Shown here: positions 1 through 12,167 of the stretch, one piece after another
Layout: every line of letters begins with the position of its first letter
Position numbering within the stretch: the first letter of the stretch is position 1
NCBI GenBank assembly: GCA_947034885.2
Contig: OX344752.2
Coordinates: forward strand, 7,936,001-8,000,000
Length of the DNA: 64,000 nt
Source: Thuidium tamariscinum
Taxonomy: Eukaryota; Streptophyta; Bryopsida; Hypnales; Thuidiaceae
Reading direction: 5' to 3'
Made by a program: the position numbers and the translations under genes
Notes under the pieces: generated by a model
What the model saw: the letters and a program-made list of their open reading frames with translations, nothing else
What the model was told of the DNA's origin: nothing
Database searches by the model: none

Positions 1-508
1 GTAGATTTTTAATTTTTTTAATTACAAGATTTGTCAATGTTATCATTAATATTCACAAATTCCAGTTTCAAATCTTTCAAAAACTGATTATGTTCAAATT
101 ATTGACGTCGCTATTTTCCACTGGGTTCGGTATTATATATCTTGAATATGTATTCCAGTGTTCCGTCTATGGAATATCAGTACAAAATAGTTCTGAGAAC
201 CCAAAATTGTTCTACATGTCAAAATTAGAACCAAGGGAAATATGGATGAATGCAAGGGGTAGATAGTCTGGTCATATATTTTGTTTTTATGTGGCTACCA
301 AATTATGTGCCTGAATATGAAAAAATGAAAGATTAATTTGGATGAGAAGCATATTGATGATGCTCATAGTACACCCTTGAATTTGTTCATTGTCCAAAAC
401 ATGAACTTTAGGATGGGAAGAGATTATGTTAAATGAGTGTATCTGTAAATGTTGGGTATGATGGTGACGATTAATGTTGTGGAGCTTATTTGGACGTTTC
501 CGTTGCAG
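1..508. other. Presumed intron of the aldo-keto reductase gene
   Basis: AT-rich sequence ending in a TTGCAG acceptor at 503-508. I see no exon encoding the N-terminal barrel of the reductase here, so it is read as intron. Confidence 0.6.
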
Positions 509-3500
509 TACCCGGTACCAATGAGTGCAGAGTCGCGAGGACGAACTGATCGATACATAAGCACATGGCTTAAGACTATGCCCCGAGACAAGGCAAGTCT
601 CTCTTCTTGATATTTTAGATACTGTAGTTACCAAAATTATCCGGAATAGTCTCTCTGTAAAGACTCTTTATTCATGTTGTTTGCAATGGCTACTGTACAA
701 TGTTTTTTGCTTTTATTTTTCCTGCATTATGCAACCATCTTAAATATTGTTCACTGATCATTTCTAGAAATTCTCTTGTCAGTTGGCCTCCAAGACTCTC
801 AGTTCGTTGTGCTCACTGTTACGCAACCCATAAAAAAGTTTGGTTTAGCATGATTTCAGATGTATTGTGTAACCAAAAACTCATTGTTGGCACAGACTCT
901 GAATTCGGATAAATGTATGATATTTTGACACAAGGATGGTCAGCTCCTTTAGAACTGAATGTAACTCAGGAACCGAAGGAGTGACCGGCGAAGTGTTTTA
1001 GTGGTCAGGATTTCTTTTTGTGAGGAATGGAAGCCTGAGTATTTCCCTTAATGTGCAGGTGATAGTGGCAACCAAAGTGGCTGGATATACTGAGAAATCG
1101 ACGTACCTTCGTGATAGTGGGCAGACGGTGCGAGTGAACGAAGAGAATATCACTGAAAGTGTGGAAAAGAGTTTGAAGCGGCTTGGTACCGATCATATTG
1201 ATCTTCTTCAGATCCACTGGTAATTATGGCCATCTGTGTTACCTGTAAACAGTGAAGTACTCTATGGATGCAGGTTGTGTAACGAGGATTTATAGGGAAT
1301 ATCTAAAAATTGGTGACCATTACGGTCAGAAGTCTTGGATGGTCAACTACTGATTGGAACCCAAGGACCACTGAGCAAATTTCTCTTCTAATATTCTTGC
1401 CGAAGGGACTTAGTTCTGCACTCGTTAATTTGCAGGCCAGATCGTTACGTGCCACTGTTTGGAGAGAAGTATTTTAATCCTGCCAAAATCAGAGAAACAG
1501 TACCTATCGTGGAGCAACTACAAGCTCTGAAGAAAGTCATTGACCAAGGGAAGGTATGACACTTGAAAGATTTCCATGCATGTACATTGGCTCTCAAAAG
1601 TTTTTGTTTTGCATACCTCAAATATTGTCATAACTAATTCGGTATCTTTGGAATTGTTCAGTGAAGTTCAGTCATGTTATAATACACATGGTACATTGTG
1701 CATTAAATTAAATTAAAGTTTTAAACCCTTAACGTACAGAGTGTTCTCCAGAATTGACGATTCAAGAAATTCATTATGAAGTACTGTTTGAAAAAATATA
1801 TTGGAATTGATATACAAATAAAAGTTGGTAGATTTTGAGTTTAAGATTCCATCTGCACGGTTAGATTCACCAATGCTACTACCAATATTTTTTTTTAAAT
1901 TTAATAGGGTAATTCAAAATTCCTTTTAAATTTGATTTCAAACATATTATCATTCTTTTTGAGTAAAGTTCATTGGAATGGATTTGAAATGAGGTTCTCT
2001 TGACATGATTTTTTGAAATTTTGTGTTCTTTGCAAATGCAATTTTGAACTAGAGTCTATGGAATTTTGGCTTGATCAACCACTTGACATACTTCCACACT
2101 TGTAAATTTAGAAAATCATGTAACAACTTGATAATGTATCTCCACAAATCAGGATGACTTTTATCCAAGCAGTAATGAGAAAGAAACAAGAATATCAAGA
2201 AATTTGTCATCCAGAAATTAGACGTTGGACTGCTAAGGGTTAAACAATGAAATTCAGACCTTATTTGAATTGAGAAAATTTGGTCCTGAAAATTCAACCT
2301 TCGGCATGATTTCAAAATGCAAATACTCTTTGATAAGAGAATGTTTATTCTTTTCGGAATCATATGCTAAAAATCCATTTGTTTGGCAATTATGTTGGAC
2401 AAAATCTCACCGATTGAAATATGACCTAAAACTTTTATTATAATTATTATGTCACTCTAAGAATCCCTGAAAGTATATGAAAAGAACATGTAGCTATTTT
2501 ATTTACTTTCCAATTTCTTTTCTGTCAGAGTCTTTTCTCCCAAGAACTGAATGATTCATTGTAATTTATCAGGTCAGGTATGTGGGCGTGTCAAATGAGA
2601 CTTCATGGGGAGTTATGGAGTTCACTCGTCTATCTGAGCAGCTGAACCTCCCAAAAATCGTCAGCATCCAGAATAGCTACAGCTTATTAATGCGTACACA
2701 GTTCGAAGGTAGCATGGATTCAGTACAGTTTTGTTTTTTGTTTTTGTTTTTTGTTTTTTGAAACAAATGAAATGGAACATACAAGTACAGTTTTCATTTT
2801 TGCAATGTATAGCGACACGCTTCTATCCGTTGATTGCAGGTGCTATCTTGTACTTGCAGGAGTAATTGTTAAGGCTCTTTTAAGGTGCCTAGAGAAGTAG
2901 TTTGCTGACAATAACCAGGTGTGGCTGATGGCCCTGTTCTGATGCAAGTTGGATTTTGCTGTTATTGCAGTTGACCTGGTGGAAGTATGCCTTCCACAAA
3001 ATTGCAACGTTGGTTTGCTTGCTTACTCTCCCCTCGCTGTAGGTACTTTGTCTGGGAAGTATCTAGACCCTCAGAAGTCGGTGAATGCACGATTGAGCAG
3101 ATTCCCTGGATACATGGCCCGTTACAACAAAAGTCTTGCGAGGGTATGTTCCCTCATCCTTATCTTCTGGTCTCTGTCTTGATTATATTGCTTAGAGGGA
3201 GTCTTCACAAATATATTAATGTACATAAGACTTGTGATGTTGAGTTAATACTCCGTATTAATCTTTACTTTGCTGCAGTCTTTGGGTTTATTCAAAGACA
3301 TTAATCTAATGCAAATGGTGTGAAATTTATGGTAGTGTGATCGTAATGTCATTGGCATTAACTCGACTTAGCATTGACACCTAACATGTTAGCATGAAGT
3401 CCAAATTTACTTGACATTAACTTAGTATTGTTATTGATATTTTTCAATTGTCCTATTAGCATTAACTTTGTTTTTTATGTGATACACTATAGGAGGCCGT

Positions 3501-3729
3501 CTCTGCTTATATTGAGGTGGGGAAGAAACATGGTTTGTCCCCAGTAGAACTTGCACTGGCTTTTGGCCGTGATCAATTTTTTGTTACCAGCAATATTATT
3601 GGTGCGACTAGTTTAGAACAGCTGAAGGAAAATATGAACGCTTACGCAGTAACAAGGCCATTGCCTGAGGAGGTGACCGCAGACATAGAAGCTGTATTTA
3701 ATAGGTTTACAGATCCTGCCTTTACTTGA
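509..3729 (+). CDS. Tas-type aldo-keto reductase, 3' part (5' exons outside window)
   Basis: NAD(P)H-dependent aldo-keto reductase, close to E. coli Tas and, from memory, Arabidopsis At1g04420 (probably plastid). Exons read at 509-592, 1059-1219, 1436-1553, 2573-2708, 2971-3143 and 3493-3729; they join in frame to 302 residues ending in TGA. The first exon opens with YPVP, whose Tyr is the expected catalytic Tyr. The catalytic Lys is in VATKV and the His in LLQIHW. RYVGVSNETSWGV, SIQNSYSLL and LLAYSPLAVGTLSGKY match family blocks, and the C-terminus carries the LALAFGR and GATSLEQLKEN cofactor segment. The N-terminal strand with the catalytic Asp is missing and no exon for it is seen in 1-508, so the gene starts upstream. 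The intron after 592 begins GCAAGT, a GC-AG donor. Intron 1554-2572 contains a dispersed repeat. Product call is secure; substrate is unknown. Confidence 0.93.
1790..2330 (+). repeat. Dispersed repeat in aldo-keto reductase intron (copy 1)
   Basis: About 540 bp inside the intron 1554-2572 resembles the reverse complement of 5830-6390 along its whole length. Shared landmarks in order are GGAATTGA, GATTTGAAATGA, TTCTCTTGACATG and CCACTTGACATACTTC. No transposase or terminal repeat was recognised. Confidence 0.75.
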
Positions 3730-5829
3730 ATACAGTAGAAGTTGTGATAAGCAGTGGGACTGGGACTGGGAGAACACATTATATTAGAGAGGTTATTTTA
3801 TTACACTAAGGGCATCTGCAATGCATCTCGGCATACAAGCCGTGTAACAGCAAATGGAAGGCCATTCTATGTGGTCTGCACAGTGCTGATTTATTTTTTG
3901 AACTAAATGACCCAATGCAAAGCCGGCAATCCAAATGTCAAATGGACTTTTTTGTATTATAAAATGAAAGAAAGAAAAGAATCTTTATTGAAAAAACACT
4001 TTTCATGGAAACAAGGGAAGGTTGATTTGATAAGCACATATATAGTAAACTTGCCAATCATTGCACAAATGAAATTTAAATTCTTCTCTACAATTTTCTA
4101 GAATCTTGCAAGCTTTGAAACTTGGCACAATTATTAAATGCCATGTTGAGATTCACTTTGAGAAAATAGAGAGCATAAAGGTTTCCTCTTGCAAATTTCA
4201 TTCTAACTTGAAGGTAATAAGCTTGAAATCTTGTAAGAACAAACTTACGGCCCTTCACTAGACAATAAGGGTAGTCACGGCTCTTCCTCCAGGCCGAACT
4301 TCGCCACCGTTTTTCGTAGTGGCAGCTTAGGGTTGGCTCTTGCAAGACAGCATGCGACGGTATATTTTTCGACGGCGAAGACTTCGCTGCGTCGCTTATT
4401 CTACTCCGGAGGTGAATAAGTGGTGTAAAGAACCGTTAGCGAGCAAAGTTGTTACCGGAAGCTGCCGATCACACCATAGGAGTTACTGATCTCACACGAT
4501 TCTGATTCTACACGCTCACCGCACTCGAAAGGGATGTCACAGCTCCTTCGTCCTAATCAACTCCTGAGTGGACCCTATTTTCCTTCATTCTTCTGCGAAA
4601 TCTGGATGCTCGAAGGAGCCGTAACTACCCCTAATGTGTTGAGCATCTATCTTTTTGTGTAGAGATTGGGAAGTTTTGCATGTGGTGATTGAAAAATTTC
4701 TTGTGCAGTGATTAGAATTGTGCGGTGAATGGCGTGTTTATTGTACCAATGCTTGAAAGGCATTGATAATAATGATTACTCCCTAAAGGACCAACTTGTA
4801 GGCCTTTCACATTTTGCAAATTAGTTGGTTCTAGGTAGTTGCACATTGAGGCCATGAAATTGGAGGTCTCTGAATATCAATTGCATTAGAGCCCAAGTTT
4901 AAATAGAAATTTGTTTGCACTTTGTACAATGTTGATATAGTGCAGTATCCTTGTTATATAGAAAATGCTCTAAAAGAGGGTCATTTGCATCATGATGTTT
5001 GTATGGGCTAGGTTGGGATTGGCAAGCAACATTACTTTAGATAGGTTTACTATTTGGAGAGTGCTACTTATCCCTGTCGTGATCCATGTAAGAGTTCTAT
5101 GGACCAAAGTAGTCCAACGGATGACTTCATTGTTAACTATAGAAAAATAAAATGCACCCATTGTTTCAATAATTGGAGAATTTGGGTGACTATCTCAATC
5201 ATGGGGGATTTCATTTTTATAGGGATATTATGGGTTATTAGAAGTTCTATTGTACTTGTACTTGTATCCTTATTGAACAAAACCAATTAGATTTTTTTAA
5301 TTTCATTTGAATATTTGCTACAATAATGAACATTTCCAGCAATGAAGCCAAACTATTAGTCATGTAAATGTTTATGAAATTATTGGAGCAATTGCACGAA
5401 TTATGTGTAGGTTTACATGGAGTAGTTAAAAGGATGAAGGGAGTAGTAGAGAAAACAATGGAAGAATAAATGGATAGGAAAGAGGATGGTTGCTACTATG
5501 TGAGCTTATGAGCATTGAAGACTATACACCTATGTTATAAGTCTCTATATCATAGAAACCTTTCATGATTATAGTGTAAATATATTATAGATACATATAT
5601 TATAGGTGTTTATATTATAAGTACATTCAATGGTTGTAGGATATCTACTTATACATGTATATGCTCAAGGCTCACAAGCTTGTATTTTCATGTTGACTTG
5701 CTAGCATTGTTATAGGCCAAGAAGTAGTTGATGGATGATTTCAATATTACAATGAAGGATGCACTAATTAATTTTTGGCAAAGTACCCTAGTGATAGGTC
5801 TTGTCTTCTTAAGATAAATGAAATTAACA
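3730..5829. other. Intergenic, no gene recognised
   Basis: Follows the reductase stop. 3800-3900 starts with GGGCATCTGCAATGC, resembling the end of a hAT-like MITE. 4255-4640 is a CpG-containing patch with a small inverted repeat (GGCGAAG / CTTCGCT) near 4373-4393. The rest is AT-rich unique or old repeat sequence. Short frames here look random. Confidence 0.5.
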
Positions 5830-6390
5830 TTTTGATAGTTTGGTCCTAAGTATTTTGACTAAATTTTCAAAAAAATCAAGTAGTTTAACCTTAGAGCATT
5901 CTAGTGTCCAATTTCTAAATGATGTACAAATTGAAATCCAAATTTCTTCCTAATTACAATTGAGATGAAAGTCATCTTTATTTTTAAACATACTTTATGA
6001 AGTTGTGGTCCTATACAAGGGTTGGATTTGGTATTATTAGAGTACATATTTTTCTAAAATTACAAATGTGAAGTATGTCAAGTGGTGGACTTGGGTTGAT
6101 TCTAATTCAAACTTAGAATTGCAAAAATGAGGTCATAGAATCAAAGAACATAAAAATCCAAAAAAAAAACCCATGTCAAGAGAACTTCATTTCAAATCCT
6201 TCCCAACAAATTCACTCAAAAAATGACAATCTTTTCCTTGTAATTGAATTTTGAAGGAATTTTGAATTTTTCCTTTCAAAATATATAGAAAATATTGGTG
6301 GTAGCATTGGCAAATCTAATCGTATGGATAGAATCTAAAACTCAAACTCTACAACTTTTATTCGCATCTCAATTCCAAAATATTCTTCCA
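5830..6390 (-). repeat. Dispersed repeat (copy 2, inverted)
   Basis: Reverse complement of this stretch aligns by eye with 1790-2330 over about 550 bp at moderate identity, with small indels. The similarity continues weakly past 6390 toward 6420, matching sequence near 1760. Confidence 0.75.
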
Positions 6391-6499
6391 AATAGCTCTT
6401 TATAATGTTTTTTCTAAAGTCATCAAATTTGGAGATGAATCTAGATGCTTAGGGATTAACTAATCCATTAGAAATTAATATTGAAAAGTTTTATAGGGA

Positions 6500-6533
<34 letters not shown>

Positions 6534-7866
6534 TCTTTTATTTCACATTTAAAATACAAAGTATGTACTAAAATAGGACAAAAATATATAATCAATTTGC
6601 AACCTTGCAAACATATAGACTAGTATTACTTTTTAGGCACTTAAATGCCTAATTTCCTTCTAAGAAAATGGGTAGCTTCAAGCCTATAGAAAAAAGAGGG
6701 TAAATATATTAATAAATGCTAGACTATAATTGAGGCCCTATATACTATTACTACAATGTTTCTAAAATTCCATTTCATATATTGCACAAAGCTTGAATAT
6801 ACAAAAATTGCATACAAAAATTAACAAACTCAAAATTGAACTCCTTCAATTCAAGCCCCTAAAATGAAAGAGTCAAGAAACTCAAAACCTTCTTGAAACA
6901 AAGGCAACATAACCTATTAATCAAAAAACCAAAAAAACACTAATGTAGGGGTACAATAATGATTTAAATTAGAAGTCCTAGATGTGCTATTGAATCCTAG
7001 TCAAGATAAATACAAACTTTGTGAATACCACGTATATCAATTCATGTGCAATATATGTCAAATATACCCCAAAACCGCCATTGATAATGTAGTCCAAATT
7101 GGGCTTCTTAGACCTTTAAAAACCAAATGCCCAAGTCTTTCCAAGTGTGTTTTGACTATGAAAAAGATGCATTGACTTGTAATTATTTCTTATAAAGAAA
7201 ATTATTTTTTTCCTAAAATCTAATCATATAGTTGTTTAAAGAGCTTGTTCATTAGTAAGTAAAACAATTTTGAGTGCAAAATTGGATAGGAGTTGTGAGA
7301 TAATAATAAGAAAAGTGTATATTTTCTATATTTAATATCTTGCCTAATTCCACAATATTTCACAAGTTTACATATAAATTTTTTTGGAATTGAAGGTGAC
7401 ATGAAAAACTACAAAAGTGTTAGCTAGCACATTAAAATGCACTTTTAAAATTTTTGATTTACATAAAAAGCTATCAAACTCATTACACAATCTACCTTGG
7501 AATAATTGAAATGCAATTTTTTTATAATTAGAAACTAAAAATAGTTCAAAATTAGCACTTGCATTTTCAAATTTTCAATGATGAAAATTATGGAAACACT
7601 TTACACTTTCTATGGGGACGATTTTCAAAGCAAGTGGATAAGTACAAATTTATTAAATCTCAAATCAAGAGAAAAAGGCAAGCTCTATATAAGTTGGGGT
7701 ATGAAGTAAAATTTGCAAGCTTCATTCTCCACTAATGGTACATGTAAGCCTTTGAAGACCTCTTAACAATCAAATATGTACTTTTTCATTGAAAAATGAA
7801 AAGTTTTCAATAGTTTACCTTTAAAATTGTTCAATATAAAAAAAATCAAAAATTAAAAGAATTTAA
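6391..7866. other. AT-rich intergenic sequence with a (TA)n tract
   Basis: No gene seen. A (TA)n microsatellite lies near 6504-6531. The remainder is AT-rich and CpG-poor. Confidence 0.5.
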
Positions 7867-8493
7867 CCCCTAAATACTCAAGGCACCAAAATTTAGTGTT
7901 TACAAAATTTTGAAGTTAAACCAAGTTGCTATATTTAGCATTTTATATTTTCGAAAACTTCTTTTTGAAGTCTTATATAAGCCTTGAAAATCCAATCTTG
8001 AAAATGATTGATTATGATTTTTCTATTTAAGATTTTGTGCAAGAGTGTCCATTGTAATCTTGACTTTCTATAGTGTTGAGGGCTGTTGGATATGAGCTTC
8101 AAATACATTAGATCCAAAAAACACATTAGAAATTCATTTGAAAAATTGTTGAGTAAACTTTCAAAAGCCATAAATTGATTTGAGTTATGCATTTTAGGCC
8201 CTTTTACTTCATATTTTTTTGGTGACCAACTTTTTAGATTTGACATTTGAAAAGAGGATCAAAAGACTTCCATTCACTTTTGCAATTTTAACACCGTCAT
8301 GATTGAACATTATAATCTTTCAATTCAGTGATATTGTTGTGTATTTGTTTACTAAGTGATTTCTAACATGTCTAGTTTGAATTTATATGGCTACATTTTT
8401 AAAAAAATTGATAAAGCTTATTAAAATGTTGACTTTTTGTTCAATTTAGAGCAAATTGCTAAAAGCTAAAGAAAAGCCTTAGGCATTTAGGGG
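7867..8493 (-). mobile_element. TTAA-flanked MITE, family 1 (627 bp)
   Basis: Bounded by TTAA at 7863-7866 and TCAA (one change from TTAA) at 8494-8497. Ends are inverted: CCCCTAAATACTCAAGG on the left and CCTTAGGCATTTAGGGG on the right. The interior, reverse-complemented, aligns with the split copy at 23943-26538 and the short copy at 51035-51277. No transposase frame. TTAA plus CCC-starting ends suggests piggyBac. Confidence 0.75.
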
Positions 8494-9757
8494 TCAATTG
8501 CCCACATAGAAATGAACTTGAAATTTCAAATCCACCATATATGTATTAAATAACCAATGAGTTGTGCTAATGGCAAGTGGATTATCGGACATAACTAGTT
8601 GTACATTTTTCAATTTCTACACTCTACAGTACTTTTGATCTTTATAATCCAAAGGTGTCCAAAACAAGTTCAAAGGATAGAAGGTTATGAGTTGTTACTT
8701 ATAATAGCAATGATGATGGGTTGCCAATGGGACGGTGCCATATTAGCATTGAAAAGTCAACAATTGTCGATTGGGCACTTAGAAGTTGAGGGTTACAGTG
8801 GAAACACCCAAAACCGTGCAAATAAGGAATTCAGCATAGTCGGAGGGAGTGTTTTCTAAAAATGATATTTTTCTAATATTAGAGAGTGAAAATCACGAAT
8901 ATTCAAAAAATAAATAAAAATTTGATACAGTATATAATTTCTACAAATTTTCAAAGTGTTGGCTCCCTAGACCTGTGAAACCGTCCAATAGGTGCCCCCA
9001 AAACTGAACCCTGCGAAAATCAGCACTCAGCCAACCACATTCTCCTATGTGTCCTTCAACTGTGTCGGCTAAGTGGCGAACACATTAAGAAAAATCTACT
9101 GACACAATTGGGTCATTGGGTGAATCTACGGTCCATTCCAAGGAACAGGTGCAGGAATGGGTGTTTTGCCCTTAAACGGCGCATGCCAAAGCATAACCTA
9201 AATCGAAAAGGGCGTTACCAACATGGAGGTAGCAGCCGGTTACGGACTAAATAACCGTCGAGACGGGGTCAGCTATCGGCTTGTAGCCGAGCCGCGGTAG
9301 CGGCGAGGCGACAGGGCGGTAGCTGACCCCGTCGAGACGGTTATTGGCCGTAAACAGCAGGGCGCAAATCGAGCAAACCAATAACAATCAAGTTTCCTAC
9401 CTACCTCAACATGTTACCTACCTACCTGATTGTATACTATTGAGTGCTGAGTTGTGTTTCTTATTTTGCGCACCGTAGGGTTTGTGTCGTTTCTGTGAGC
9501 TTCGTTGTTCTAGAATTTGTATTGTTTTTTGTCATCGTTTGCGTGAGCGTGTATGCGAGCTTAGTTTTCGTAGGATTTGTGTCGTTTCCATGGACATTTG
9601 TGCGAACTTAGTTTTTCTAGGGTTTGTGTTGTTTCTTTGAGCGTTTGTGTGAGCATTTTTAGTGTTTCTAGAGTTCTTCCAGAGTAATTTGCTACGGATT
9701 TTGCGTGTTTCTGCTGATTTAAGTTGAATTTGTTGCGGTTCTTGTTTGCGGTGTCCA
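8494..9757. other. Intergenic region upstream of the recombinase gene
   Basis: AT-rich to about 8930, then richer in CpG toward the gene at 9758. Contains the palindrome at 9250-9345 and short repeats (CTACCTACCT near 9390-9430). It probably includes the recombinase gene promoter and 5' untranslated region. No other gene seen. Confidence 0.5.
9250..9345. repeat. GC-rich palindrome upstream of the recombinase gene
   Basis: Arms of about 27 bp at 9250-9276 and 9319-9345 are near-perfect inverted copies, sharing AATAACCGTC and GACGGGGTCAGCTA, around a 42 bp GC-rich loop. Each arm has a small internal palindrome (GTCGAGAC in one, GTCTCGAC in its inverted partner). It could form a strong hairpin or mark an element end. 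Confidence 0.8.
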
Positions 9758-12167
9758 ATGACACGCAAACCTCGCAAACCTCGCAAACCTCGAGAGAAAA
9801 TGCTCATAGAGGAGCAAGTTGAAGCCATTGATAGCATTGATGGGAGACGTGTTTCTTCCCGTGATAGCTTTGATTTGGGAATTTGCACACCTACTCCTCC
9901 TGAAATTCAAGAAGATGGGAATATTTTGTCAGCTTCTGGTCCTGAAGAGAGTTTTTTTATCAGACTCTGTACTTGAAGCGGAATCATCTGCCAGAACGAG
10001 CAAACGTCGCAGGCAACCAAAAATCATGGCGGATGGACTTCTTGCGATTATCATTCCTCCAATTCGTTCAAAGTCTCTCTGTAGCGTGTCTGAGCGACTC
10101 AGTTCTCAAGGATTATTGATCAACACCTCACATCTTGTTCAAAGAGATCCCAAGGTTGTTATCCTGTGTCCAGTAAATGTTGATGATAATCCAGCTATAA
10201 TGAATCATAGTGCTTCTTCTATGATTTCACTCTCGAGTGATTGTGAGAATAGTCCTTTGCTACCAAAAACTTCTACAGATCATATGGCGTGGAATTTCAA
10301 CTCTGGCGTAGTAAATTTGGCTGCTGAGACTCCTTGTTTTGGCTCCATTTCTCGTGTAATAGAGTCTCTGAATGTATTAGATCATGATATTTCTAATGCA
10401 CATATTAGATCTAACGAAGTTGCGTCTATCAGTAGACGAATTGATTTTATTGATAGCTTGCCTACTCTTGTCACTGATAGTGGACATATGGCAGTTTCTG
10501 ATGATGTTATATTCTCAACGTCTGAAGCTCACGTTGTCAATGTTGGCGATACACCTAGCAACATTTCGGAGGTTGCATGTCAAGGTCCTTTTATGTGTAG
10601 CACCCCTGTTTTGGAGGGCGTTGTCAGTGGTGCACACAACTCTCTAAGACCAGTGTCGTCAAGTATTCTTCATACCATTTTAAGTCCTGCTAGTGGAGGT
10701 CATACGAGTGGAGAGCTTAATCCTGTGATGGCCACTATTGACAGTGGTAATGCTATTCCGTTGACACCAATGGCTTATAATTGTGGTTCGAACATTGGTG
10801 AAGTTGCTTCTTCAAGCATAGCTAGAAACAATTCTGAGCCTCGTACATCTTCTGTGCAAGCAAACCACAATTCTGGTAGTGGTTTTTTAGAACTATCTGA
10901 TGCTGATTGGAAGAAGGTTATTGAGGATAGTAGTGACAAGAGTGTAAAGGTTAACAACTGGGCAAGGCATAAATTCGACTCGTGGAGGGTGTTCATGGGA
11001 ATGTCAACTGAGCGGAAGATAGAAGAGATTCTTTATTCAGAGCTCGGTGGTTTGATCGCAAAATTTTTCCTCATGTGTTGCAAAACTAACGGTGAGCGAT
11101 ACCCGTCGGCAAGCTTGATGAGTATTTTCATGGCCTTCCAGCGGATTCTTTGCAAAGAACAGGAGAGGCGAGTGAAGCGGCTTTGTATAAGCGAACCTGT
11201 GTTTGATATTAGAAAAAATCCGTTCTTCATTGATTGCAGCAAGTCTCTGTTGATTGCAATGGAACATTCCAGAGATGCAGGTGTGAATAAGAAACGAAGA
11301 AAAGTTGATGCCTTAACTTGGGAACAAGAGTTGCTAATCTTAAATCATAAACTGCATCAGCCTACAAATCCAAGAGGTTGCCAGATGAGATTTGCATTCT
11401 TTTGCTTTGTTATATTTTTGATACGGGGCAACAAAGAGATTTATAAACTGCAAGTGGATGACTTTTCCTTGGAGTATGACCAGCAAAACCGAAAATATTT
11501 GAGGTATTTTATTCCAACTATATCTTTCCCAAACTATAGCTAGACATTAATATTTTATTTTAGTTTGCATGGTATGAGTAGTGTATTGCAAAGTTGCATG
11601 GCATATGTAGGTTTATTTAGTAATGTGCAGATTGTTTATTTGTAGTTAGTGCTCAATAGCTTGTTGCACTATTCATTGCACAAATGTTGATAACTGATTA
11701 ACTGATAATGTTTCTTATGTTTGGTTCATTCTAGGTACGATGAGAGACTCTCGAAGAATTACAAAGTTACAATGACTAGATTCCAGGACGAGCATTTTAG
11801 GCCTTCTGTGGTCAGCTTTGATGCAGATGTTATAAACACTTGGGAGACTTTGATGTCACATATGCCAGAAACAAATAAAGATAATCATCTCTTTCTAGCT
11901 TGCATTGTAAGCAGTAGAACAAACCTATGGTACAAGGGTGAAGTTAATTGCGGTGAGAGAAATATATCTCAATGGATGAAAGTAATGGCAAGAAACGTTG
12001 GTATTCAAGGAGACATCACCAACAAAAGTGGATGGGTGACTTCTATAACACGAATGTTGGCTGCTCGTGTTCCTCCGGAGGTCATAGCTCAAATCATTGG
12101 ACATCGGAATCTGAAAACTTTGAGCCGTTACGATAAAATTGCGGTACTGAAGGCCAAAGCTGCATAG
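9758..12167 (+). CDS. Crypton-type tyrosine recombinase (KIAA1958/ZMYM-like, DUF3504), altered active site
   Basis: Two exons: up to 11503, then 11735-12167 (donor GAG|GTATTT, acceptor CTAG|G), joined in frame to end KAKAA and TAG. From the ATG at 10026 this gives 636 residues. An upstream frame starting at ATG 9758 (basic TRKPRKPRKPR) would join if the T7 run at 9952-9958 were T6, so the true N-terminus is uncertain. Residues about 1-300 are Ser/Thr-rich and disordered. Then comes an SAM-like core-binding domain (NNWARHKFDSW, PSASLMSIFMAFQR) and a catalytic domain. Box I Arg is present in FLIRGNKEIYKL; WYK is conserved; GHRNLKTLSRY carries the late His and the Tyr. The HxxR box reads KSGW, so the usual His and second Arg are replaced. 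Inference: derived from a Crypton, probably domesticated or decaying. Confidence 0.85.

Noticed and set aside
90..130. ATTGACGTCGCT, resembling the IDVA part of the Tas N-terminus
   Set aside because: The reading frame diverges at once (IFHWV...), no GT donor follows and the preceding family residues are absent.
12142..12167. Mini-intron GTACTG...CATAG that would remove the TAG
   Set aside because: It would be about 24 nt, far below the minimum for plant splicing, and would delete conserved residues after the Tyr.
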